The position numbers and the translations under genes are program-made. From Bradyrhizobium australiense (GTDB lineage Bacteria; Pseudomonadota; Alphaproteobacteria; Rhizobiales; Xanthobacteraceae), in NCBI RefSeq assembly GCF_013114825.1, contig NZ_JAAVLX010000001.1, positions 372,001-436,000 of the forward strand: a DNA stretch of 64,000 bases, read 5' to 3'. Within the stretch, counting starts at the first letter, position 1, and the number at the start of each line of letters is the position of its first letter. A model generated the notes under the pieces. It saw only the letters and a list, made by a program, of their open reading frames with translations. It searched no databases and was not told where the DNA came from. Below are positions 44,958-54,949 of the stretch, in pieces.

Positions 44958-46904
44958 TCAGGCGAGCTTGACGGTCTCGGTCTTGTAGTCCTTGCCGAGC
45001 GCATCAAACACCTTGGCGACGATGCCCTTGGCGTCAAGGCCGGCATGGGCGTACATCGCGTTCGGCGTATCGTGGTCGATGAACTCGTCGGGCAGGATCA
45101 ACGCGCGCATGCGCAAGCCGCCGTCGAGCATGCCGTATTCGGCCAGCGTCTGCATGACGTGCGAACCAAAGCCGCCGATCGAGCCTTCCTCGATGGTGAG
45201 CAGCACCTCGTGGTCGCGGGCCAGCTTCAACAAGAGATCGACATCGAGCGGCTTCATGAAGCGCGCATCGGCGATGGTGGTGGAGAGGCCATGCGCGGCG
45301 AGTTCGTCTGCGGCCTTCTCGCATTCGGCCAGACGTGTGCCGAAGGAGAACAGGGCGATCTTGTTGCCCTGGCGGACGATGCGGCCCTTGCCGATCTCGA
45401 GGGGAATGCCGACTTCCGGCATTTCGACGCCGCGGCCTTCGCCACGCGGATAACGCACCGCGCTCGGACGGTCGTTGATCGCTACTTGGGTGGCGACCAT
45501 GTGCACCAGCTCGGCTTCGTCGGACGCCGCCATGATGACGAAGTTCGGCAGGCAGCCGAGATAGGCGTTGTCGAACGAGCCGGCATGGGTCGCGCCATCG
45601 GCGCCAACCAGGCCGGCGCGGTCGATCGCAAAACGCACCGGCAGGCTCTGGATCGCAACGTCATGGACCACCTGGTCGTAGCCGCGCTGCAGGAAGGTCG
45701 AGTAGATCGCGCAGAACGGCTTGTAGCCTTCGGTGGCCAGACCCGCCGCAAAGGTCACCGCATGCTGCTCGGCAATGCCGACGTCGAAGGTGCGCTGCGG
45801 GAATGACTTGTTGAAGATGTCAACGCCGGTGCCCGACGGCATCGCGGCGGTGATGGCGACGATTTTGTCGTCCTTCTCGGCTTCCTTGACCAGGCTCTGG
45901 CCGAACACGTTCTGGTAGGCCGGCGCATTCGGCTTGGCCTTGGCCTGCGCGCCGGTCGCGACGTCGAACTTGACGACCGCGTGATACTTGTCGGCGGAGG
46001 CTTCCGCGGGGGCGTAGCCCTTGCCCTTTTGCGTCACGACGTGAACAAGGATCGGGCCGGTTTCCATATCGCGGACGTTCTTCAGGACCGGCAGCAGATG
46101 GTCGAGATTGTGGCCGTCGATCGGGCCGACGTAATAGAAGCCGAGTTCCTCGAACAGCGTGCCGCCGTCCATCATGAAGCCGCGGGAATATTCCTCGACG
46201 CGGTTGGCGCGGTTGGCGAGGATTTTCGGCAGACGCTTGTTGATCTGTTTGGCCGCGTCGCGCAGCGTGCGGTAGGTCTTGCCGGAATAGAGGCGGGAGA
46301 GATAGGCGCTCATCGCACCGACCGGCGGCGCAATCGACATGTCGTTGTCGTTGAGGATGACGATCAGCCGTGAATTCATCGCGCCGGCGTTGTTCATGGC
46401 CTCATAGGCCATGCCGGCCGACATCGCGCCGTCGCCGATTACGGCGATCACGTTGTTCTTGCCGCCGGAGAGGTCGCGCGCCACGGCCATGCCGAGGCCG
46501 GCGGAGATCGAGGTCGAGGAGTGTGCGGCGCCGAACGGGTCGTAGTCGCTCTCGGTGCGCTTGGTGAAGCCGGAGAGACCGCCGCCGGTGCGCAGCGTGC
46601 GGATGCGGTCGCGGCGGCCGGTCAGGATCTTGTGCGGGTAAGCCTGGTGGCCGACGTCCCAGATCAGGCGGTCGCGCGGCGTATCGAAGATGTAGTGGAT
46701 CGCGGTGGTCAGTTCGACGACGCCGAGGCCGGCGCCGAAGTGGCCGCCGGTCACCGAGACGGCGTCGATGGTTTCCTGGCGGAGCTCGTCCGCGACCTGG
46801 CGCACCTGTTCGATTTTGAGCTTGCGAAGATCATCGGGCGTGCGAATGGTGTCCAGAAGCGGCGTTTTACTAAATGTGGTCACAGCGATATTCCAATTTT
46901 GCAT
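44958..46904 (-). CDS. dxs: 1-deoxy-D-xylulose-5-phosphate synthase (648 aa)
   Basis: TPP enzyme that starts the MEP isoprenoid pathway. TPP motif [20 protein letters not shown] then [22 protein letters not shown]; transketolase middle domain with [10 protein letters not shown] and C-terminal [13 protein letters not shown]. The ATG at 46904 is the longest start; GTG at 46883 (beginning [13 protein letters not shown]) has GGAA upstream and looks like the usual family start, so either may be used. A CRP-like palindrome lies 127-142 bases upstream. Confidence 0.95.
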   Translation of the reverse strand: MQNWNIAVTTFSKTPLLDTIRTPDDLRKLKIEQVRQVADELRQETIDAVSVTGGHFGAGLGVVELTTAIHYIFDTPRDRLIWDVGHQAYPHKILTGRRDRIRTLRTGGGLSGFTKRTESDYDPFGAAHSSTSISAGLGMAVARDLSGGKNNVIAVIGDGAMSAGMAYEAMNNAGAMNSRLIVILNDNDMSIAPPVGAMSAYLSRLYSGKTYRTLRDAAKQINKRLPKILANRANRVEEYSRGFMMDGGTLFEELGFYYVGPIDGHNLDHLLPVLKNVRDMETGPILVHVVTQKGKGYAPAEASADKYHAVVKFDVATGAQAKAKPNAPAYQNVFGQSLVKEAEKDDKIVAITAAMPSGTGVDIFNKSFPQRTFDVGIAEQHAVTFAAGLATEGYKPFCAIYSTFLQRGYDQVVHDVAIQSLPVRFAIDRAGLVGADGATHAGSFDNAYLGCLPNFVIMAASDEAELVHMVATQVAINDRPSAVRYPRGEGRGVEMPEVGIPLEIGKGRIVRQGNKIALFSFGTRLAECEKAADELAAHGLSTTIADARFMKPLDVDLLLKLARDHEVLLTIEEGSIGGFGSHVMQTLAEYGMLDGGLRMRALILPDEFIDHDTPNAMYAHAGLDAKGIVAKVFDALGKDYKTETVKLA

Positions 46905-47030
46905 GTCGGGGCGATAACCCGACGCGAGATGGGGTACGCGTTAACCGCGCAGTGAGAATTCAGATGCCAGGTGCCACCTCGGCGGGCCGGTATCTGATTT
47001 GAAAGCCTAGATGCACTCCGGTTCAAACCA

Positions 47031-47046
47031 TGTGATATGCATCACG
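47031..47046. promoter_or_regulatory. CRP-like palindrome upstream of dxs
   Basis: TGTGATATGCATCACG matches TGTGA-N6-TCAC(A) except for the last base. It lies between the hydrolase and dxs. It could bind a CRP/FNR-family regulator; no FixK box (TTG-N8-CAA) is seen in it. Confidence 0.35.
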
Positions 47047-47056
47047 TTGGTAGCTT

Positions 47057-47277
47057 TTAACCCTTCCCGGTCAGTTTCCTTAGCGATTTGAAGAACTTGC
47101 TGGCGTCGGAAATCAGCGGCAGGCCACTTTCCTCAGCCCATGGAACGGCAAGCTTTACACCAAAGCAGCCGTCAAAGCCAACCCGGAGAGCAGGATCGGT
47201 TCCTTGGTAGGTCGCGGAAAAAACCGGATTGTTCAACCGCTGCGGCGGACGGAAGGTTCCATTTTTCCCAAATCAAC
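47057..47277 (-). other. Likely frameshifted C-terminal extension of the alpha/beta hydrolase
   Basis: One base out of frame with the hydrolase, a continuous reading runs NGTFRPPQRLNNPVFSATYQ, then GTDPALRVGFDGCFGVKLAV, then PWAEESGLPLISDASKFFKS and ends LRKLTGKG with TAA at 47059-47057. One extra A in the run GGGAAAAATGG near 47270 would fuse it to the hydrolase after VDLGK. The present hydrolase frame stops soon after that run. Confidence 0.55.
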
Positions 47278-48531
47278 GGCGCTTCCAGCCGCCATCGGGG
47301 CTGATTCGATCCTCTTCCAGGCCCGATCACGCGCCCCGGAGTCGCCGGTGGCAATATCAAGCGCGGCGTCGGGGACGGCCATGCGCGCGCTGAGCGGGAG
47401 CGGCCCGCAGACGATCATGAAGAAGTCGTAGGCGTTGGGCAGCTCGTTGGCCATCACGAACTGGAAATGCACGCGGAAGAACTGCCAGCGGAATTTCTTG
47501 TAGTGCTCGGGCCGGATGACGTCACGGAAGCGAACCGGCACGATCTTCGGGTTGCGCCGGGCTGCTCCGACATCGATGCCGTGGCTCGTGATCGGATCGA
47601 ACTGGTAGAAATTCATCACGTCCTTGCGGGCCTGACAGTCGATCCAGTCGACCGACGGCTCGACCGCCAGCATCCGCAGATGCTCGCGAAACTCCGTGGA
47701 CACGGCGTGATAGCCAACGATCGGGAAATTGCCGCCAATCGTCAGCAGCACGATCCGCGACCCGTGGCGGCCGAGCGCGGGATCGAGCTTGAGCGCGCGC
47801 GCCAGCATTTCCGTCGACAGAAACGATCCCGAACTATGGCCGACGATGACGATCTCGTCGGCGTCAGTGCTCTTGGCGACATCGACCAGATGCTGCGCAA
47901 ACCGGCCGATGCGCTGGTCCCATTCCGGGCGCTCACGGTGCGAGAACTCCCAAGTCCAGATCGTGTCGCACAGGAGATAGAGCACGTAAGTGGCATTCTC
48001 GGTGTATTTCAGCACCGTGCCGAGCAGGGCAACGAAGAGGGCGGCCGCGATGGCGATACTGAAAACGTCGGGAATGCCGATGGCGTTCAGACCCTTCTCG
48101 AAAACGAAGGCGACGGCGGCGGCACACGCGGCTTCCAGCAACAGCATCAGGTGCGGATAGGTGATGAAAGTTGCAAAACGCCAGTTCGCCTTGCCGAAGC
48201 GGGCGATGGTGCCGGCAAAGACAAGGCGCCAGTAAATCCAGACCGCGCTGAACACCGTGCGCCAGATTGGCGACGCCAGGTCTTGCTGGATGAAATCCTC
48301 GAACCGGAGGAAGTCGTAGGACGTGCGGGTCTGCCAGTCCTCAGCCTTGGTATCGATGGTCCAGGACGCGATCTCGTCGTCGGACGCCACCTTTGGCCGG
48401 CTGATGGTGGCCTGGAGTTGGTAAAGCCGGCCGAACTTGCGCAGCTCGGTCCGGAACATGCGGTAATATTGCGCCAGCCCGCGCGGATCGTAGCCCTGAA
48501 TATAGATGATATGGCGGTGCTGGACGCGCAC
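47233..48531 (-). CDS. Membrane alpha/beta-hydrolase-like protein (432 aa as it reads)
   Basis: N-terminal IIYIQGYDPRG strand and loop, two transmembrane segments near residues 128-150 and 158-180, then the nucleophile elbow VIVGHSSGSFLS (GHSSG) near 227-238. A later TIGGNFPIVG and His-rich IRPEHYKKFRWQ may hold the acid and base. Function unknown (lipase/esterase-like). The last 14 residues probably result from a frameshift; the longer C-terminus is at 47057-47277. It lies between xseB and dxs. Confidence 0.75.
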   Translation of the reverse strand: MRVQHRHIIYIQGYDPRGLAQYYRMFRTELRKFGRLYQLQATISRPKVASDDEIASWTIDTKAEDWQTRTSYDFLRFEDFIQQDLASPIWRTVFSAVWIYWRLVFAGTIARFGKANWRFATFITYPHLMLLLEAACAAAVAFVFEKGLNAIGIPDVFSIAIAAALFVALLGTVLKYTENATYVLYLLCDTIWTWEFSHRERPEWDQRIGRFAQHLVDVAKSTDADEIVIVGHSSGSFLSTEMLARALKLDPALGRHGSRIVLLTIGGNFPIVGYHAVSTEFREHLRMLAVEPSVDWIDCQARKDVMNFYQFDPITSHGIDVGAARRNPKIVPVRFRDVIRPEHYKKFRWQFFRVHFQFVMANELPNAYDFFMIVCGPLPLSARMAVPDAALDIATGDSGARDRAWKRIESAPMAAGSAVDLGKMEPSVRRSG

Positions 48532-48679
48532 GTAGTGTCCCCGAGTGGTGACGGACTATATCAGGCTGTGCGGGGGGCAAAGAACTAATTCGGCCGGTCG
48601 GTCTCCCATGGCCGGGAGGGCGGAATTCGCCCAACATTCCCGATTGTTGCACCGAACCCCGAAAGAGCAGACGGCGGGT

Positions 48680-48931
48680 TTACTGCACGTCGAGCGGCTC
48701 GGTCCCCGTGACCTGGCCGTTGGCATCGGTCGTGATCTTGTCGACGCGGGCCTCCGCCTGCCGCAGCAATTCTTCGCAGCGGCGCTTCAGCGCCTCGCCA
48801 CGTTCGTAGATCGCGACCGATTCCTCCAGCGGCACCTTGCCGTCCTCAAGCCGCTTCACGATCGATTCAAGCTCCTCGATCGCCCGCTCGAAGGAGAGTT
48901 TTTTGACGTCCATCTGGTTATTTTCGGCCAT
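48680..48931 (-). CDS. xseB: Exodeoxyribonuclease VII small subunit (83 aa)
   Basis: Forms Exo VII with XseA (not in the window), which degrades single-stranded DNA. Family core SFERAIEELESIVKRLEDGKV then PLEESVAIYERGEALKRRCE. Start ATG at 48931. The xseB-dxs neighbourhood is common in proteobacteria; here a membrane hydrolase lies between them. Confidence 0.95.
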   Translation of the reverse strand: MAENNQMDVKKLSFERAIEELESIVKRLEDGKVPLEESVAIYERGEALKRRCEELLRQAEARVDKITTDANGQVTGTEPLDVQ

Positions 48932-48977
48932 ATTTAGTTCCCGAATGCGCCCCGTTCAGGCGCGGAATCAAACTATA

Positions 48978-49028
48978 GCGTTTTCGAGCGAAGTGGATAC
49001 CGGCTCGCATGGAGAAAACGCGTCAAAA
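48978..49028. repeat. Short inverted intergenic repeat, family G
   Basis: GCGTTTTCGAGCGAAGTGGAT...GAGAAAACGC with 8-base inverted ends, between the HDAC-like gene and xseB. It resembles a frequent rhizobial intergenic motif. Confidence 0.65.
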
Positions 49029-49058
49029 CAAAGGCTTTACGGGCCTTTGTGGCGGGGA

Positions 49059-49985
49059 TTACGCGCCCATCAGCGCCGTGACATGCGCCGCCACCGACTC
49101 CTTCAGCCCCTGCAGGTCGTAGCCGCCCTCCAGCACCGAGACAACCCGGCCGCTGGCGCTATTGTCCGCCACATCCATCAGCTTGCGGGTGACCCAGCCG
49201 AAATCGTCCGCCTTCAGGTTGATCGAGGCGAGAGGGTCGCGGTAATGCGCGTCGAAGCCGGCGGAGATAATGATCAGTTCCGGCGAGAATTTCTGTAGTT
49301 GCGGCAGGATCAGGTTTTCGAACGCGGCACGGAATTTTGCGCTGCCGTCTTCGGAAGCCAGCGGCGCATTGACGATGGTGTCATGCTCGCCGCGCTCGCC
49401 GCTGGCGCCGGTGCCCGGAAACAGCGGCATCTGGTGCGTCGAGCAATACATCACGGTGGGATCGTGCCAGAAGATGTCCTGCGTGCCGTTGCCGTGATGA
49501 ACGTCAAAGTCGACGATCGCGGCGCGGCCGATGCCGTATTTGAGCTGGGCGTGCCGCGCTGCGATCGCGGCATTGTCGAAGAAGCAGAAGCCCATTGGCT
49601 TGGAGACCTCGGCATGATGGCCGGGCGGGCGCACCGCGACGAAGGCGTTCTGGTGGGTTCCGGCCATCACCGCATCGGTCGCGGTCACCGCGCCGCCGAC
49701 GCCGCGCATCACCGCTTCCCAGGTGCCCGGCGACATCGAGGTGTCGCCATCGATATAGATCATCCCGCTTTGCGGAGCGATGTGGCGGAGTTCGCCGACA
49801 TAATGCTCGCCGTGGCACAGCATGACCGAATCGAGACTGCCTTCCGGCGCTTCGCCGCGTGTGAGCGGCTTGAAGCGTTCATCCGCCAGCACCTCGGCGA
49901 CCGCGCGCAGCCGGTCAGGGCGCTCGGGGTGCCCCGGAGGCGTGACATGGTCGAGACAGGCGGTGTGGGTCAGAAGCAGCGTCAT
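49059..49985 (-). CDS. Histone-deacetylase-family (acetoin-utilisation / amidohydrolase) protein (308 aa)
   Basis: Zn-dependent deacetylase fold. RPPGHHAEVSKPMGFCFF holds the His pair, and VDFDVHHGNGTQDIFW gives the Asp-x-His metal ligands. The late Asp lies in IISAGFDAHYRDPL, and the Tyr/Gly segment in VVSVLEGGYDLQGL. The substrate in bacteria is usually an acetylated polyamine or small molecule. Starts the leftward group before xseB. Confidence 0.92.
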   Translation of the reverse strand: MTLLLTHTACLDHVTPPGHPERPDRLRAVAEVLADERFKPLTRGEAPEGSLDSVMLCHGEHYVGELRHIAPQSGMIYIDGDTSMSPGTWEAVMRGVGGAVTATDAVMAGTHQNAFVAVRPPGHHAEVSKPMGFCFFDNAAIAARHAQLKYGIGRAAIVDFDVHHGNGTQDIFWHDPTVMYCSTHQMPLFPGTGASGERGEHDTIVNAPLASEDGSAKFRAAFENLILPQLQKFSPELIIISAGFDAHYRDPLASINLKADDFGWVTRKLMDVADNSASGRVVSVLEGGYDLQGLKESVAAHVTALMGA

Positions 49986-50073
49986 GCAAAATCCTGGCGT
50001 AAGGCGCGCGCCGGTAAGGGAGGGCTAATCTAGGCGGTTAGAGGCCGCTCGGAAAGGCCCACGGCCGTTCGCC

Positions 50074-51738
50074 TTAGTTGATCCTGACGATGCGATCGGC
50101 GGCGGTCGGGCTGACTGGGCTGTTCGCCGCAAAGTAGGCGTGCAGCGCGTCGACGTCGTAGATGCCGACCTGCGGCGCGGTTCCTTCCGTGAGAACGGTG
50201 AAACCGTCGCCGCCGACGAAAAGGAAATTGTTGACAGTGACGCGATAGCTCGCGGCGGGATCGACCGGTTGCCCGTTCAGCGACATCCGCTCCGCCAGCA
50301 CGCGTTCGCCGTCAGGCCTCGTAGCGTCCCACGCATAAGAAAATCCCTTCGACACCTGCAGGATCCGCGGCCGCTTCGGATCGAGCCATTGCTGCTCCAG
50401 CATGTCCTTGATCTGTTTTCCGCTCAGCGTCAGCGTCACCAGTTGGTTGCGGAACGGCTGGCTGGCGAACAGGTCGGCATAGGTCACCGCGCCATCTTCC
50501 TTACGCGTTACGTCGGCGCGCACGCCGCCGGGATTGGTGAAGGCGATGACCGCGCCGCCCTTCGCTTCCGTGCTGGTCGCGGCGAGTTGCGCATCGGCGA
50601 TGATGTCGCCGAGCGGGCTTTCGCCGGCGGCATTGGGCACGCGCGACAGCGTCGCCGTCACTGAGCCCGCCGGGCGGTTGGCGATCGGTGCGGCAACCCG
50701 GTCATAGGCTTCCAGCAGCGCGGTTTGCTGAGCATCTTTCGCCAGCGTTGCGGTGCGGACGATGTTGTTGTCGGCCTTGGCGCTGATGACGTCGCGCGTG
50801 ACCGGATCGAGCTTGAGATCGATCCCGGTGACGAGCGTGCCGTATTTGTCGCCGGAGGTGACGAGCCGCCCATCGATCTCGCAGACATAGGCGCGGTGGG
50901 TGTGGCCGGAGACCACGACATCCACCGCCCTGTCGAATTTTTTGACGATATCGACGATCGGCCCCGAAACGCCGGGACATTCATTGTAATCGCCCGTCGG
51001 TAGGCCGCCTTCATGGACCAGCACGACAATGGCCTCGACGCCGCGCGCCTTCAGTTCCGGGATCAGCGCGTTCACCGTTTCCGCCTCGTCGCGGAATTCG
51101 AGGCCGGCAATGCCGACAGGTGAGACAAGGCCCGGCGTACCCTTCAGGGTCAGGCCGATGAAGGCGACCGGGATGCCGTCGAACGTGCGGATTTCGTATG
51201 GAGGAAACACCGTCTTGCCGCTGCTCTTCTCGAACGTGCTGGCGGCGAGATAACGGAATTTCGCGCCCGCAAACGGGTGTGGCCCCTGGCATTGGTCGAC
51301 CGGGTGGCAGCCGCCATTCTGCATGCGCAACAGTTCGTCCTTGCCCTCGTCGAATTCGTGATTGCCGACGGAGGAAAGCGCCAGCCCCATCATCGACAGC
51401 GCCTCGATCGTCGGCTCGTCGTGGAACATCGCCGATAAAAACGGGCTGGCGCCGATCAGGTCGCCGGCCGCGACGAAGATCGAGTTCTTGTGCCCGTCGC
51501 GAAGCTGGCTGACCAGCGTCGCCATATGCTCGGCGCCGCCGGCGGCGACGGTCACCTTCTTCGTCCTGTCCTCGGGATCGGCGATCGTGATCCCGCCCGG
51601 CGGCGGGCGGAGATAGCCGTGAAAATCGTTGATCGCGAGAATGCGCAGGTCCACCGGCGCTGGTGCTTGCGCGCGAGATGACGCGGCCGGCGCCAGCATG
51701 ATCATCAATGCAAGGATAGGACGGAAGAGAATTCTCAT
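50074..51738 (-). CDS. 5'-nucleotidase / metallophosphatase, UshA-like (554 aa)
   Basis: Signal peptide at residues 1-23 (start 51738 selected so that it is N-terminal). Metallophosphatase domain: ILAINDFHGYL, GDLIGASPF, VGNHEFDEGKDEL, VVLVHEGG, VVSGHTHRAY. C-terminal nucleotide-binding domain from about 335 with AFTNPGGVRADVT, then FLFVGGDGFTVL. It hydrolyses nucleotides, UDP-sugars or NAD in the periplasm. Stand-alone gene. Confidence 0.92.
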   Translation of the reverse strand: MRILFRPILALMIMLAPAASSRAQAPAPVDLRILAINDFHGYLRPPPGGITIADPEDRTKKVTVAAGGAEHMATLVSQLRDGHKNSIFVAAGDLIGASPFLSAMFHDEPTIEALSMMGLALSSVGNHEFDEGKDELLRMQNGGCHPVDQCQGPHPFAGAKFRYLAASTFEKSSGKTVFPPYEIRTFDGIPVAFIGLTLKGTPGLVSPVGIAGLEFRDEAETVNALIPELKARGVEAIVVLVHEGGLPTGDYNECPGVSGPIVDIVKKFDRAVDVVVSGHTHRAYVCEIDGRLVTSGDKYGTLVTGIDLKLDPVTRDVISAKADNNIVRTATLAKDAQQTALLEAYDRVAAPIANRPAGSVTATLSRVPNAAGESPLGDIIADAQLAATSTEAKGGAVIAFTNPGGVRADVTRKEDGAVTYADLFASQPFRNQLVTLTLSGKQIKDMLEQQWLDPKRPRILQVSKGFSYAWDATRPDGERVLAERMSLNGQPVDPAASYRVTVNNFLFVGGDGFTVLTEGTAPQVGIYDVDALHAYFAANSPVSPTAADRIVRIN

Positions 51739-51877
51739 GGCACGGATGTACGGGATCAAGGCTGGACTTCGTAGAATGGGCAAAGCGTAGCGTGCCCACC
51801 AACACACACTCGAACTTGCTCTAAGTGGAAGATGGTGGGCACGGCGCTCACGCGCATTTGCCCGCCCTACACGATAG

Positions 51878-52642
51878 CTACCCCTTCTTCCGCTCGAAGA
51901 ACGCCTTGAACGCAGTCACCGCTTCCTTCGAGCGCAACCGTTCGCCGAACAGATGGCCTTCCTGGTCGATCCGGCGCGTCATGTCCTCCGGCGGCAGTCT
52001 TAGCAGTTTGCGCGAGATCGCGACGGCTTCCGCTGGCAACGCGCAAATCTCGCGCGCGACCTTGCGCGCCTCGGCTTCGGTGTGTCCGGGCGCTACCACC
52101 ACATTGACGAAGCCCGCCTCGCGCGCCTCGTCGGCGGAAAACTTGCGGCCCATAACCAGCATAGCGAAAGCGCGCTGGTGACCCATCGTGCGGGGCATCA
52201 ACAGGCTGGAAGCGCCTTCGGGCACCAGTCCGAGATTGATGAACGGAGTGGAAAAGATTGCGGTCGTGCTGGCCAGCACATAGTCGCAATGGAACAGCAT
52301 AGTGGTGCCAATGCCGATCGCGACACCGTCGACGGCGGCGATGATCGGCTTGACGTTGTGCGCCAGCGAGTAAAGCAGTTTTACGGCGTTGGAGGCGGCG
52401 CGTGGCAAATCGGTATTCGAAGTACTCTCCTTGAGAAAATCCTCGAGATCGTTGCCGGCGGTGAATACGCCCGAACCGCCTGTGATGATGATGCAGCGGA
52501 TATCGGGATTGTTCTGTGCGGTGTCGATCGCATCGCTCATCCCGCGATACATGTCCTGGGTGAATGCGTTCTTTTTCTCGGGCCGTCGCAACTTGATTAC
52601 GCGCGTCGCATCTTCGTCCGACACAATGAGGTGCCCGGTCAT
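51878..52642 (-). CDS. Enoyl-CoA hydratase/isomerase (254 aa)
   Basis: Crotonase fold. IIAAVDGVAIGIGTTMLFHC builds the oxyanion hole; FINLGLVPEGASSLLMPRTM carries the Glu of isomerase-type members. RKLLRLPPEDM follows. Start ATG 52642 follows AAGGA at nine bases; an earlier ATG at 52687 adds 15 residues and is possible. It is divergent from the dioxygenase gene. The substrate is not known. Confidence 0.9.
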   Translation of the reverse strand: MTGHLIVSDEDATRVIKLRRPEKKNAFTQDMYRGMSDAIDTAQNNPDIRCIIITGGSGVFTAGNDLEDFLKESTSNTDLPRAASNAVKLLYSLAHNVKPIIAAVDGVAIGIGTTMLFHCDYVLASTTAIFSTPFINLGLVPEGASSLLMPRTMGHQRAFAMLVMGRKFSADEAREAGFVNVVVAPGHTEAEARKVAREICALPAEAVAISRKLLRLPPEDMTRRIDQEGHLFGERLRSKEAVTAFKAFFERKKG

Positions 52643-52772
52643 GGAGCTGTCCTTGAGGTCACGAGCGGCGACGGTGCCGCTGGCCATTCATCGGGCCATA
52701 TCCTACATGATCCGGCAAGAGGCCAAACTGTCCCGGGCGATTTTTCCCGGGAAGTAGTGTGAGGATAATGCA

Positions 52773-53726
52773 ATGCAGCTAGGCGGAATTCATCATTTGA
52801 CCGCGATCTCGGCGAAGCCGCGGGAGAATTTGGCCTTCTACACGGGCCTGCTTGGCATGCGGCTGGTGAAGAAGACCGTCAACCAGGACGACGTCAGCGC
52901 CTATCACCTGTTCTATGCGGATGGCAAAGCCAATCCGGGCACCGATCTCACCTTCTTCGATTTCCCGGCCGCGCCCGAGCGGCGCGGAACCAATTCGATC
53001 TCGCGTACCGGCCTGCGCGTCGCCGGCGAGAAGACCCTCGGCTACTGGCGGGATCGCCTCAAGAATGCCGGCGCGGCGACCCGCGATATCGTCGAAGTCG
53101 ACGGCCGCCTGACGCTGCCGTTCGAGGATGGTGAGGGGCAGCGGCTGGTGCTGGTCGATGATGGCGGTGCGGGACCGGCCTCGCCGTGGGAACGCAGCCC
53201 GGTGCCGGCAGAGCACCAGATCCGCGGGCTCGGTCCGATCGTGTTGACCGTGCAGGAACTCTCGCGCACCGCCTTCGTGCTGACCGAGGTCATGAACATG
53301 CGCCGCGTGCGCGAGTATGCCGCCCACGGCGCGGAGATTCACGTGTTCGAGATGGGCGAGGCAAAAGGAGAGAGTAGTCCAGCCGCCGAACTGCATGTGA
53401 TCGAGGATAAGTCCTCTCCGATCGCCGGCCAGGGTGCCGGTGGCGTCCACCATGTCGCGTTCCGCACCCCCGACGAGACGCAGTACCACGCCTGGACGCA
53501 GCGGCTGAACGAGCTACGCGTTCCCAACAGCGGCGAGATCGACCGCTTCTATTTCCGCAGCCTCTATTTCCGCGAGCCCAACGGCATCCTGTTCGAGATC
53601 GCCACCGACAGCCCGGGCTTTGCGACCGACGAGCCCATGGAAACGCTCGGCGAAAAGCTGGCGCTGCCGCCCTTCCTCGAGCCGCGCCGCGCGGCAATCG
53701 AGGCCGGGCTGAAGCCGATTGAGTAG
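52773..53726 (+). CDS. Ring-cleaving dioxygenase, VOC superfamily (317 aa)
   Basis: Two vicinal-oxygen-chelate modules. The first begins [20 protein letters not shown] with a metal His. The second has [19 protein letters not shown] with the next His, and the third ligand is the Glu of [13 protein letters not shown]. It resembles hydroquinone/catechol-type LinE or MhqO proteins. It suits the aromatic-catabolic tone of the window. A family A repeat follows. Confidence 0.9.
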   Translation: MQLGGIHHLTAISAKPRENLAFYTGLLGMRLVKKTVNQDDVSAYHLFYADGKANPGTDLTFFDFPAAPERRGTNSISRTGLRVAGEKTLGYWRDRLKNAGAATRDIVEVDGRLTLPFEDGEGQRLVLVDDGGAGPASPWERSPVPAEHQIRGLGPIVLTVQELSRTAFVLTEVMNMRRVREYAAHGAEIHVFEMGEAKGESSPAAELHVIEDKSSPIAGQGAGGVHHVAFRTPDETQYHAWTQRLNELRVPNSGEIDRFYFRSLYFREPNGILFEIATDSPGFATDEPMETLGEKLALPPFLEPRRAAIEAGLKPIE

Positions 53727-53731
53727 ATCTG

Positions 53732-53813
53732 GTAGGATGCGCAGAGCGCAGCGAAACCCATCACTGTTTTAAGGCGCAATTGATGGGTATCGCTTTCGCT
53801 CCATCCATCCTAC
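53732..53813. repeat. Palindromic intergenic repeat, family A copy 3
   Basis: GTAGGATGCGCAGAGCGCAGC...AACCCATCA and TTGATGGGTATCGCTTTCGCT...CATCCTAC. The same place, right after a rightward gene, as copies 1 and 2. Confidence 0.85.
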
Positions 53814-53827
53814 AGGGTTGCGCGTGC

Positions 53828-54043
53828 TCAGGCTTCGTTCTTCGGAACGTACTTGCCGAGCACGCACTTGTATCGTTGCAATCGCCATTCGCGATATGGT
53901 CCCTTCGCGAGCCAATCGGCAATGCCGATCTGCGCGTTGACCGCGCAGGCGTTCATGGTGATGCCGGATTGCTCGCTGGTGGTGACGATTTTTTCGAGAC
54001 AAAGCTGGCTGTTGCAGAGAACGGCGACAAGAGTGACAAGCAT
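53828..54043 (-). CDS. Small secreted protein, hypothetical (71 aa)
   Basis: ATG 54043 with GAAGG upstream. A hydrophobic N-terminus (MLVTLVAVLCNSQLCLEKIV) and four cysteines in all suggest an exported, disulfide-bonded peptide. The C-terminus (WRLQRYKCVLGKYVPKNEA) is basic. I recall similar short proteins in Bradyrhizobium but no function. Confidence 0.7.
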   Translation of the reverse strand: MLVTLVAVLCNSQLCLEKIVTTSEQSGITMNACAVNAQIGIADWLAKGPYREWRLQRYKCVLGKYVPKNEA

Positions 54044-54757
54044 GGTGACCTTCGTTGTTGAATATCCAGTTCACTCACATCATGCAGAGTTCATGCCAGA
54101 GTTGGTGCGCGCCGTAGCGTTTGGGGCGTCGCACGGAGGAAATTGGACCGTGAAAATACGCATTTCAGCAGCTGCGTCCTTTTGGACGCAGGACGGCCGA
54201 TAGAACGCTCAAGGAATACAAATTGCGGCGGACAGTAGAGTCCGGGGGTGGACGATTCGCAAAGCGTAGAACTACGGTGGCCGCGCCGGAATGGCTGTAA
54301 CTGTCATCATGCGGCAACAGTTCTGGATTGCCTCGCTTCGGCTTGTGCTGACGCCCGCGGCAAGAAATTGCATCCCTCGCAAGATGGGTAGAGCCAACGG
54401 GTCCGGCCTTTGGCCGGCCCGATGATAAACTCCGCGAAACCCATGTCTATGCATTGAGCGATATCGATGCTGCGCTCACCGCCCGATGGTTATCGCGTTT
54501 GCCCAGCACGGCAGTCGCGAGCAACTCTGCAACTCGCAAGCTGGGCGACTGATGTTGGCTTTGAAATGCGTTTCGGACTCAATCCGAACATCGCGCTGTG
54601 CCGTCTGACGTTCCACCTGTAGAGCGGTTCCCTCTGCGAGCCGGATGAGGCATTAGTGCAACAACCATCGTCCTAAATTCCGGAAGGTACATCGTTAAGA
54701 AGCTACGGCCTACGCGTGGAGATATAATCGCATCGACGAATCCAGAAGGAGTTTTCG
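54044..54757. other. Intergenic region, about 700 bases
   Basis: No gene seen. It holds a degenerate family A-like repeat at 54383-54444. AT-richer sequence at 54680-54757 may hold the promoter for the coupled gene pair. Confidence 0.5.
54383..54444. repeat. Repeat related to family A (variant)
   Basis: GATGGGTAGAGCCAACGGGTC at the left, GGCCTTTGGCC palindrome in the middle, and CGCGAAACCCAT at the right. The outer ends are inverted. Confidence 0.7.
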
Positions 54758-54949
54758 ATGTCGAAGTTTGCGATTGGCGAGCAAGTCGAAAACGTCGCCA
54801 ACGACCACGAGTCCGGCACGGTTGTCGCCGTGTTTCCGACCGTTGATGGAAGCTTTAGATATGCCGTCGACACGGAAGGTTACGGCGCACTCCAGTTCTT
54901 CGCCGAGGAGAAGCTGGCTTGCGCCGTTACCAGGCGGGGTGCCACATGA
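54758..54949 (+). CDS. Small beta-rich protein, first gene of coupled pair (63 aa)
   Basis: AAGGAG seven bases before the ATG. The sequence (GEQVENVANDHESGTVVAVF, FRYAVDTEGYGALQFF) is short and beta-strand rich, like an SH3 or KOW-type barrel, without transmembrane helix or cysteine pair. The stop overlaps the next start (ATGA at 54946-54949), so the two genes are translationally coupled. Function unknown. Confidence 0.75.
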   Translation: MSKFAIGEQVENVANDHESGTVVAVFPTVDGSFRYAVDTEGYGALQFFAEEKLACAVTRRGAT

